A DNA stretch of 7,875 bases, taken from Chthoniobacterales bacterium. GTDB taxonomy: Bacteria; Verrucomicrobiota; Verrucomicrobiia; Chthoniobacterales; JACTMZ01. Below the pieces are notes generated by a model. It ran no database searches and was not told the DNA's origin. It saw only the letters and a program-made list of their open reading frames with translations. Location of the stretch: positions 1-7,875 of the forward strand of contig JAFMJK010000097.1 of assembly GCA_017853515.1 (NCBI GenBank), in the 5' to 3' direction. Positions 1 through 5,771 of the stretch are shown here, one piece after another. The position numbers were made by a program, and so were the translations under genes. Numbering within the stretch: the first letter of the stretch is position 1; every line of letters starts with the position of its first letter.

Positions 1-728
1 TCGTCGCTCACCCACACCGTGCCGCGCTGGAATTTTCGGTGCGGCTTGAGCGAGTAGTCTTTCTCGATCGATTCGATGCCGAGCGCGGCGCGGATGGCCG
101 CATGCTTTTCGCCACGCACGATGACCGTTTCCCGCTTCTCGACCCGCGCGGTGACGAGATACATCCACTCGCCCGGGAAGACGGCAAGCCGCACCACATC
201 GCCGTCGCGCAAGGGCTGGCTGCGGGCCAGCAGCAACGCACCCGCGATATCACGGATACCCTCGACGTAAAAATTGCGCCACTTCGGTTTCTTCGCGCCG
301 GCCTTTGTGCTCTCGCGCCAGGAACGGACACCGCCCGGAAGAAACTCCGCTTTCTCGTCCGTGCGGTAAGCGCGATAGCTTTCGCTCTGGCGCGTTTTCA
401 GCGACCGCCAGTCTTTTTCCGACACCTCCGTGCGGTATTCCGCGTCGAGCTTGTAAAGCGTCCGCGCCCATCCCTTCGTCCCGCCCGTAACCGTGCCGGT
501 CCAAACACCATCCGCCCCGCGCCGCAAAGTCGTCCGCGCCTCCGCCGCCTCGATCCCGCTCCATCCGAAAACATAACGCGCATCCAGAGCGGGCGGCGCC
601 GGAAACGGGCCGCCGCCCAAAGTGGCAACCTGCTCGCGCCATCCCGGGGAGAGTTCCGCAGAGGAAGAGACTTGGGGCCCCCCGAATAAAACAAAGAAAG
701 GAATCACGGCTTGCGCCGCGCCACGCAC
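1..728 (-). CDS. DUF3108-family secreted protein (partial, C-terminus off the left edge)
   Basis: An open minus-strand frame with no stop runs from about 770 to the left edge, giving about 242 residues from the GTG at 726-728. The N-terminus looks like a signal peptide: an Arg, then a hydrophobic run (AVIPFFVLFGG), then a small-residue stretch (VSSSA) suited to cleavage, so the product is probably periplasmic or envelope-associated. The rest reads like DUF3108: an early 'YVFGWSGIEAAEA' strand (family pattern Y-x-V-x-W-x-G-I-x-x-G/A-E-A), a central segment with YRAYRTDEKAEF, a 'PLRDGDVVRLAVFPGEWMYLV' stretch and a closing 'GTVWVSDD' just before the cut. The molecular role of DUF3108 is unknown. 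Start choice is uncertain. An ATG at 768-770 is also in frame, but it would overlap the start codon of the divergent cyclase gene and would put about 14 non-signal residues before the hydrophobic core. A GTG at 705-707 is a further option. No strong Shine-Dalgarno sequence precedes any of them. Family assignment is from pattern recognition only. Confidence 0.72.
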   Translation of the reverse strand, partial: MRGAAQAVIPFFVLFGGPQVSSSAELSPGWREQVATLGGGPFPAPPALDARYVFGWSGIEAAEARTTLRRGADGVWTGTVTGGTKGWARTLYKLDAEYRTEVSEKDWRSLKTRQSESYRAYRTDEKAEFLPGGVRSWRESTKAGAKKPKWRNFYVEGIRDIAGALLLARSQPLRDGDVVRLAVFPGEWMYLVTARVEKRETVIVRGEKHAAIRAALGIESIEKDYSLKPHRKFQRGTVWVSD

Positions 729-768
729 GATTCCAAGGTCGAGACAGGGCCGTGCTCCCGGAAACCGC
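729..768. promoter_or_regulatory. divergent intergenic region between the DUF3108 gene and the cyclase operon
   Basis: These 40 bp are the only non-coding DNA between two divergently transcribed genes, so the promoters of both must lie here or inside the 5' coding ends. No convincing -35/-10 pair or operator palindrome could be read. The A-rich stretch at about 685-700, inside the DUF3108 signal-peptide coding region, is the only locally AT-rich DNA and could contribute a -10 element for the cyclase operon. A GGAA at 760-763, five bases before the cyclase ATG, is a modest Shine-Dalgarno candidate. The regulatory role is inferred from gene orientation. Confidence 0.35.
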
Positions 769-2820
769 ATGGAATCGAAAGTAACTTGGACACCGACTCC
801 CGACGAGAGTTCATCAACCGAGTTGCCGGATTTTTTGAGTCCGCTCATCGAGATGCTGGCGGAAAAAATCCACAATCGATGGGCAACCAAACGGCTGGAA
901 GAAGGATGGTCCTACGGACCGGAGCGCAACGACAAGCTCCGCACGACCCCGAACCTCGTGGAATACGAATCGTTGCCCGAGATCGAAAAGGAATACGACC
1001 GGGCGACGGCTGTGGCGACGCTGAAGAATCTTTACGCGGACGGTTACCGCGTGGTGCGCGGCACCGACGCCGTGCCGGGGGACGCGGGCGAGGCGCAGGC
1101 AGTTGCCGCACGTCTGCAGTCGAAAGATCAACTGCGCTTCGAGGACGCCGATCTGCTCTGGCGCGGGCATTCGCCGGAGTTTTGGCGGGCGCATCCCGAA
1201 CTGCTTCTCACCTTGGCGAAAAAATGTTCCGACGCGGGTTGGCCTCTTCTCGCCTTCGACATGGCATCGCGCGCTCTCGCGGCCGGCGACAATGCGCTGC
1301 CCGGGCCATTGGAGGACAAACTCCGTCATGTCGCTGTTCTTTCGCTCATGGAAGTCGGCGCGCTGGAAAGAGCGGCCGGCGAATTGGCCAAGATCGGCAG
1401 CGATGAATGGATTGAGGGGGACCTGCACGGACTGCGCGGCCGATTGTCCAAGGCACGCGGACTGCGCGCCACAGATGCGGAGGAAGCGAGGCGGTATTTT
1501 CAAGCGGCACGCGACATTTACCTTTCCGCCTACCGCAAGGCTCGCGAGCGGTTTTTGTCCACCGCGCAAAGCGAGGGCGGCGCCGAGGCGTATTACCTCG
1601 GCATCAATGCGGCCACTATGTGTGCATGGGCGGGGCTCGGGAGCGAGGCGCGCTCGTTGGCGGAGGAGGTTCTGGACACGTGCAAAGCGCTCTCGGGCGG
1701 GACAACCGACCCTTGGCTCGAGGCAACGCGAGGCGAAGCGCATCTTCTTCGCGCGGAAATGCCCGAAGCGGCCGAAGCGTATCGGCGCGCGGGAGCAGCA
1801 CTGCGCGGGCAATGGCGCCCCCTGCAATCCATGCGCCGCCAAGCGCTGGAGACGGCCAAGCGAACCGGTCTTCCGCGCGAGGAGGTCGAAAAGTGGTTCG
1901 ACATGCCCGCTTTGGGCGCGTGCGGCTTCTCGGAAAAAGATGAGCCCACCCCACCGGGATCGATCGTCTTCTACTACCTGCGCGACGCTACCCAGCTGGC
2001 CCATGCATCGGCCATCTGCGCAACGAGCGCGGAGTTCCACCTCTGCCTCGGCCGGGCGCACGATACTTTTGTTGCCGGACTTACGGAGAAACAGGCGAAG
2101 CAATTCGAGGCGTTGGTGAGTGAATGCACGCGGCTGCTCGGCAAAGAAGAACAGGCCGTGGCAGGCGAAGAATCTCTCGCCGCCTTGGCGCCGCTTTTGT
2201 TTCGCGGCGCCGTGCTCTTGCGCGCGCAGGAACTCGACATCGCGCCGCAGGGGCTTCCTTCGTTGGCCGAGTGTATGCCGTCCGGCCCGGTCACTTTGCG
2301 CGCACTGCTTTGCGCCGACGCCAAAGGCTACAGCAGGTTGGACAACGAGTTGCTCAAAGTGTTCGTGAAGGAATTCCTCGGCTGCATTGGCGGAGTGGTT
2401 GAAAAATTCCGCGACCGCACACTCACGGTGAAGACGGCGGGCGACGGCTTGTTCATGGTGTTCCGCGATCTGGCCAGCGCGGTGGCTTTCAGTCTCGAAC
2501 TGCGCAACGCCACGTGCGAGGTCGACTGGGCGGCGCGCGGAATGCCGGACGATCTGGGGCTCCGCATTTCGCTCGATGCGGGCCCGATGCTCGAGTTCAC
2601 CGACCCGGTGACGGGAAACACCGATGTTGCGGGGCGATTGGTCAACCGGGCCGCGCGCATCGAACCGATCACCCCGGTCAACCACGTCTATGCCAGCCGC
2701 ACCCTGGCCGCTCTGGCCCTGGCCATGGAGATTCCCGGCGTCCGCTTCGAATACGCGGGCGAGACACCGCTGCCCAAAGGTTTCGGCGCCTTCCAACTCT
2801 ACCACTTGACCGCGACGTGA
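769..2820 (+). CDS. RyR domain / TRAFs-binding-like helical region / class III adenylate (guanylate) cyclase fusion
   Basis: A 683-aa soluble multidomain protein with no signal peptide or membrane segment. Residues about 25-98 match the RyR domain: W38, then 'GWSYG' (46-50), K56, 'PNLVEYESLP' (61-70), 'EKEYDR' and 'LKNLYADGY'. Residues about 110-480 are helical and TPR-like and resemble the TRAFs-binding region known from ASK1-type MAP3Ks and bacterial signalling proteins, notably 'YYLGINAATMCAWAGLGSEA' (275-294) and 'DPWLEATRGEAHL'. Residues about 507-683 form a class III cyclase homology domain with a full catalytic set: metal aspartates D517 (CADAKGYS) and D559 (KTAGDG), base-contacting K555 and D619, and transition-state N626 and R630 (VNRAARIEP), closing with 'LPKGFGAFQLYHL'. 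The K/D pair is typical of ATP specificity, so cAMP is the default expected product, not proven. The ATG at 769 is chosen because upstream in-frame codons (an ATG at 622) would overlap the divergent gene and encode low-complexity, shadow-like sequence. It heads a likely operon with the TIR gene 22 bp downstream. Confidence 0.88.
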   Translation: MESKVTWTPTPDESSSTELPDFLSPLIEMLAEKIHNRWATKRLEEGWSYGPERNDKLRTTPNLVEYESLPEIEKEYDRATAVATLKNLYADGYRVVRGTDAVPGDAGEAQAVAARLQSKDQLRFEDADLLWRGHSPEFWRAHPELLLTLAKKCSDAGWPLLAFDMASRALAAGDNALPGPLEDKLRHVAVLSLMEVGALERAAGELAKIGSDEWIEGDLHGLRGRLSKARGLRATDAEEARRYFQAARDIYLSAYRKARERFLSTAQSEGGAEAYYLGINAATMCAWAGLGSEARSLAEEVLDTCKALSGGTTDPWLEATRGEAHLLRAEMPEAAEAYRRAGAALRGQWRPLQSMRRQALETAKRTGLPREEVEKWFDMPALGACGFSEKDEPTPPGSIVFYYLRDATQLAHASAICATSAEFHLCLGRAHDTFVAGLTEKQAKQFEALVSECTRLLGKEEQAVAGEESLAALAPLLFRGAVLLRAQELDIAPQGLPSLAECMPSGPVTLRALLCADAKGYSRLDNELLKVFVKEFLGCIGGVVEKFRDRTLTVKTAGDGLFMVFRDLASAVAFSLELRNATCEVDWAARGMPDDLGLRISLDAGPMLEFTDPVTGNTDVAGRLVNRAARIEPITPVNHVYASRTLAALALAMEIPGVRFEYAGETPLPKGFGAFQLYHLTAT

Positions 2821-2834
2821 AGCGGCCCGACAAC

Positions 2835-2840
2835 GGAAGA
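2835..2840 (+). promoter_or_regulatory. ribosome binding site of the TIR gene
   Basis: GGAAGA lies two bases upstream of the GTG at 2843. It supports that GTG as the true start, which also places the TIR beta-A strand (EVFISY) immediately at the N-terminus, as is usual for TIR domains. The spacing is somewhat short for a Shine-Dalgarno site. The site falls inside the 22-bp gap after the cyclase stop codon, consistent with translation from a shared transcript. Confidence 0.55.
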
Positions 2841-2842
2841 TC

Positions 2843-4429
2843 GTGAGCCACGAAGTTTTCATCAGCTATTGCACGGAGGACTCGCCCGTCGCCGAAGCGG
2901 TGTGCGGGGCGCTGGAAAGCGCCGGTATCAAATGCTGGATTGCCCCGCGCGATGTTCAGCCCGGGGAAAACTGGGGCCGCTCGATCATCAAAGCCATTGC
3001 CGGCTCCAAGCTGATGGTGCTCGTTTTTTCGGGTCACACGAACACATCGCGCCACGTGAACAACGAGATCGAGCGCGCCGTCTCGCATCGCATCACCATC
3101 CTTCCTTTCCGCATCGAGAAAGTCCAACCCTCCGAGGATCTCGAGCTTTTCATCAGCAGTTGCCACTGGCTCGATGCCTACACGCCGCCGCTCGACACCA
3201 AAATCGGGCAACTCGTCGCGGCAGTGCGTGGCGCGATCGGCGGACAGCGCGCGGCCTCCGCGCCAAGGACGGAGGCGCCGGCATCCGCTCCAGTCATCGA
3301 AGCCAAAACCTCACCTCCCGCCACCGGGCAGCGAAGCAAATTCCCGATCTTGGCCGGTGCGGCAGCCGCCCTCGCCGCGTCCGCCGGCGCGGCGTTTTAT
3401 TTTCTCAAAACCGACGATGGGCCGCCGCCGGGCGCGGCTGAAGTCGCGGAGGTGGCCCCGCCGGCCCCGCCCGCCGGCGATGAAACGTCCAAGCCAAGCG
3501 AGACGAAGCCGGGAACACCCATACCCGGCGAGAAGGAAATGGCCGAGGCCAGACAACTCGAGGATCAACAGGACTTCATCGGCGCCCTCGCCGCCTACCG
3601 CGGAATACTTTCGCATGACAAAACCAACAAGGACGTCCGCACGCGCGCGGAAAATGTCATCGCGCGCCTGGAGGAAAAAACAAGCGACAAACAAGCCAGT
3701 TACCGTCTGCTCGATGTGCTCAACGATCTTGTCGCGCTGGATTTGACCCGCGCCAAAACATTCCTCGCCAAATTGCTGCGCACCTCGGACCCGGCGGAAA
3801 GCGTGAAACTTTTCCGGGCAGCCGGCGACCAGGGAGACCGCGCCGCGATGACCGAAGCGGGATTGATGATCGCCAGCGGGCTCGGCGTGGAGCGTCCGGA
3901 CTACGAGGAGGCGGCGACATGGTTCAAAAAAGCCTCCGATGCCGGCAGCGCGGAGGGAATGAGACTCTACGCCGATTGTCTGCTCGACGGCATCGGGGTC
4001 GAAGCGAACGAAACCGAGGCGGCGCGGCTTTACTCCAGCGCGATGGCCTTGGGCAATGTGCCGGCCAAATCGAAGCTGGCCATGCTTTACCGCTCGGGCC
4101 GCGGCATGCCCGCTCCGGATCCCGCGATGGCCTTCAAGTTGTTTCAAGAGGCGGCGCAGGACGGATTTCTCGAGGCGCAGGGAAATCTCGGGGTCATGTA
4201 CATGAACGGCGAGACCGTTCCCGCCGACTCCACAAAGGCAGTGAGCCTTTGGAAAGAAGGCGCGGAGAAGGGTGACGAAATCTGCATGGTGTTCTACGCC
4301 ACGGCCTTGGAAAACGGCGCGGTCGGGAAGCCCGACCTCGAGGCGGCCAAGCAGTGGTATCGCAAGGCCGCACGCCTGCGGAACGCCCGGGCCATCGACT
4401 GGTGCATCCAGAACGGCGTGACCTTTTAG
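2843..4429 (+). CDS. TIR domain - transmembrane - Sel1-like repeat protein
   Basis: 528 aa from a GTG start. Residues 1-133 are a TIR domain: 'HEVFISYCTED' (box 1, beta-A), 'GIKCWIAPRDVQPGENW' (29-44, BB loop), 'KLMVLVFSGHTNTS' and 'HVNNEIERAV' (71-80). E75 sits where NAD-cleaving TIRs carry their catalytic glutamate, but the Trp common three residues earlier is absent. Residues 134-167 are an Ala/Pro-rich linker. Residues 168-188 form one Ala-rich membrane helix with R/K before it and acidic residues after it, predicting a cytoplasmic TIR and an exported C-terminus. Residues 192-230 are a Pro/Glu-rich spacer. Residues about 231-280 form a TPR-like helical pair. Residues about 318-520 hold roughly five to six Sel1-like repeats, recognised by recurring 'A..W(F/Y)(K/R)KA...G...A' and 'LA.LY..G.G' patterns. 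Sel1 repeats usually bind proteins. The gene is 22 bp downstream of the cyclase, so co-expression is likely. An NADase, signalling or scaffold role is inferred from the family; no cyclic-nucleotide-binding domain is visible. Confidence 0.88.
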   Translation: MSHEVFISYCTEDSPVAEAVCGALESAGIKCWIAPRDVQPGENWGRSIIKAIAGSKLMVLVFSGHTNTSRHVNNEIERAVSHRITILPFRIEKVQPSEDLELFISSCHWLDAYTPPLDTKIGQLVAAVRGAIGGQRAASAPRTEAPASAPVIEAKTSPPATGQRSKFPILAGAAAALAASAGAAFYFLKTDDGPPPGAAEVAEVAPPAPPAGDETSKPSETKPGTPIPGEKEMAEARQLEDQQDFIGALAAYRGILSHDKTNKDVRTRAENVIARLEEKTSDKQASYRLLDVLNDLVALDLTRAKTFLAKLLRTSDPAESVKLFRAAGDQGDRAAMTEAGLMIASGLGVERPDYEEAATWFKKASDAGSAEGMRLYADCLLDGIGVEANETEAARLYSSAMALGNVPAKSKLAMLYRSGRGMPAPDPAMAFKLFQEAAQDGFLEAQGNLGVMYMNGETVPADSTKAVSLWKEGAEKGDEICMVFYATALENGAVGKPDLEAAKQWYRKAARLRNARAIDWCIQNGVTF

Positions 4430-4466
4430 CTTGCGTGGAAGGATGGCGCGGAGCTACGCGTGAATC

Positions 4467-5000
4467 ATGAAGAAATCGAAATTCCTCCCCTTGGTCGTCG
4501 TCGCCGCGCTTTTCACCAGCAGCTGCGAAAACATGTCGCCCGGCGAAAATGCAGCCGTCGTGGGCGGCGTGGCCGGAGCGGTCACCGGAGGCGTCCTTGC
4601 CCTGGCGGGCGTGGATCCGGGGATCACGATTCCGGTTGCGGCCGGTGCGGCGTTGCTCGCCGGCGGCGCGGCTTACATCGTTTCCAAGCAGCAGGCCACC
4701 AAGCGGCAGGAGGAGATCGCCCTGCAAAACGCGCGCGCCGCGGAAGCCAAACTGCTCGCCCAACAAAAGAAAGCAAGCAGCTCGGGATCGGTCGCCAAGA
4801 AAACCACGAAAAAACCGAAGTATATCGCGGTCGACACCGTTGCTTCCGAGCAAAGCCCGGCCAAATCCAAGCAGGTCATGATTTACGACACCGAGTCGAA
4901 ACGCATCGTCGGAAATTCCGTCTACAATCTCGGCCGCCAGCCGCAGCCGGGCAGCGAGGCGAAATACGACATGATGACCGCCCAATACGTCGGGCGCTAA
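4467..5000 (+). CDS. putative lipoprotein with glycine-zipper segment, function unknown
   Basis: 177 aa. The N-terminus (MKKSKFLPLVVVAALFTSSC) is a typical exported-lipoprotein signal: two to three lysines, a hydrophobic core and a Cys at residue 20. The lipobox (TSSC) lacks the usual Leu at -3 but is acceptable for non-enterobacterial lineages. Residues about 30-72 are Gly/Ala-rich with GxxxG-type spacing (VVGGVAGAVTGGVLAL, then AGAALLAGGAAYIV), a two-helix glycine zipper like that of small outer-membrane or osmotic-stress lipoproteins. Residues about 74-100 are Gln/Lys/Glu/Ala-rich and likely a helix or coiled coil, followed by a Ser/Lys-rich linker. A C-terminal segment (about 107-177) contains 'KQVMIYDTESKRIVGNSVYNL', which I do not recognise. 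It sits 37 bp after the TIR gene in the same direction and so may be the third gene of that operon. Start: ATG 4467, with a GGAG at 4450-4453 about 13 bases upstream, a rather long spacing. An unrelated gene that merely follows the operon is the alternative. Confidence 0.75.
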   Translation: MKKSKFLPLVVVAALFTSSCENMSPGENAAVVGGVAGAVTGGVLALAGVDPGITIPVAAGAALLAGGAAYIVSKQQATKRQEEIALQNARAAEAKLLAQQKKASSSGSVAKKTTKKPKYIAVDTVASEQSPAKSKQVMIYDTESKRIVGNSVYNLGRQPQPGSEAKYDMMTAQYVGR

Positions 5001-5019
5001 TCTGCGAAGAAGGGCCCGG

Positions 5020-5766
5020 TCAGGGCGCGGGCGGAAGAAAAACCGGCTCGAGGTTCGCGGACGGAACCCATCCGTCGATCCCGACCGGCAGACGGACCAG
5101 CGACCATGCGTCGCGCGAAGCGAGCACGCGGACGGCTGCGCCTTGTTTCAAATCGCTCAATTTCTGGCCGTTTTCAGCCGGCGCGCTGCGGGCCGCGACA
5201 TCGTCCGTCACAACGGAAATTTGCGCCAATGCGATGCGGGAATCGCCGGCCCAGGAAACGGCGACGGCAGTCGCACCGATGATGGCGACGAAAATGCCGA
5301 GCACGAGCAGGCCGCTGCGCCGTTGTTTGGAGAACACGGCAAAGACCACGAGCAGAAGTCCGGCCCAGAAAAGCAGACTGCCGAGAAGGGCGAGCAAGTC
5401 GAAGGAAATGTATTGGCCCGCCAAATCGGCGAAACCGACTCCGGCCGTCGGTTGGCCGAGTTCGCGCTGCACATGCTCGAGACTGCTTCGTGCCGCGCCG
5501 TTCGCCGGATCGAGAGCCAGCGCGCGGCGATAATTGATCGCGGCAAGCGCGGGGCGATCGAGGCGGTATTCGGCGTGGCCGAGATTGAGAAAAACTGCCG
5601 CGTCGCGCGTGCCGGACTTGACGATTTTTTCGTAGGCCTGCCTCGCGCCCTCGTAATCCTGCCCGGCGTAAAGCCGGTTTGCTTTGTCGAAGGATTGCGC
5701 GGCATCGGGCGCTTGGGCGAACAGCGGTGCGGCAAGGAGCAGGAGAAGCGAAAGAAAACGAAGCAT
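5020..5766 (-). CDS. batE: BatE-like TPR / two-TM / SH3 protein
   Basis: 248 aa. Signal peptide at residues 1-18 (a Leu-rich core ending in FAQA). TPR motifs cover about 22-90 ('FDKANRLYAGQDYEGARQAY', 'AVFLNLGHAEYRLDRPALAA', 'YRRALALDPANGAA'). Two membrane helices lie at about 122-145 and 151-172, separated by a short basic loop (SKQRRSG). A C-terminal bacterial SH3-like domain spans about 182-243 ('ARSAPAENGQKL', 'GAAVRVLASRDAWSLVRL', 'GWVPSANLEPV'). The order signal peptide-TPR-TM-SH3 downstream of batD is the BatE arrangement of the Bacteroides aerotolerance (Bat) operon. The Bat proteins are thought to act as an envelope complex with MoxR and VWA proteins in oxidative or envelope stress, but their biochemistry is not settled. 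The start lies 5 bp after the batD stop with no clear Shine-Dalgarno, suggesting translational coupling. It is last in the visible operon and ends 19 bp from the convergent lipoprotein gene. Alternative: a generic TPR-SH3 protein, but synteny argues for BatE. Confidence 0.85.
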   Translation of the reverse strand: MLRFLSLLLLLAAPLFAQAPDAAQSFDKANRLYAGQDYEGARQAYEKIVKSGTRDAAVFLNLGHAEYRLDRPALAAINYRRALALDPANGAARSSLEHVQRELGQPTAGVGFADLAGQYISFDLLALLGSLLFWAGLLLVVFAVFSKQRRSGLLVLGIFVAIIGATAVAVSWAGDSRIALAQISVVTDDVAARSAPAENGQKLSDLKQGAAVRVLASRDAWSLVRLPVGIDGWVPSANLEPVFLPPAP

Positions 5767-5771
5767 GGTGT

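Noticed and set aside
39..689. A 216-codon plus-strand frame and several short minus-strand frames at the left end
   Set aside because: The continuous minus-strand frame running off the edge has a signal peptide and a DUF3108-like pattern. The others are Arg/Pro-rich shadows.
622..768. 49-codon N-terminal extension of the cyclase from the ATG at 622
   Set aside because: It overlaps the signal-peptide region of the divergent DUF3108 gene and its translation looks like low-complexity shadow sequence. The domain begins well after the ATG at 769.
814..2862. A 682-codon open frame on the minus strand opposite the cyclase gene
   Set aside because: The plus strand encodes recognisable RyR and cyclase domains with intact catalytic motifs. 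The antisense frame translates to Arg/Gln/His-rich sequence with no recognisable domain, a common shadow in GC-rich DNA.
769..4429. Calling the pair a standard Pycsar system
   Set aside because: The TIR protein lacks a visible cyclic-nucleotide-binding domain, and the cyclase carries additional RyR and TPR modules plus residues typical of ATP use, so the label would overstate the evidence.
4430..4466. Possible terminator or promoter between the TIR and lipoprotein genes
   Set aside because: The 37 bp contain only an imperfect short inverted repeat (TGCGT/ACGCG) with no T-run and no -35/-10-like pair.
769..5000. Recent horizontal transfer or a mobile island
   Set aside because: No integrase, IS end, tRNA or flanking direct repeat is visible, and the base composition looks like that of the flanking genes by eye.
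5001..5026. Possible terminator between the convergent lipoprotein and batE genes
   Set aside because: Only a 4-bp GCCC/GGGC stem with a 5-base loop can be formed, and no T-run follows on either strand.
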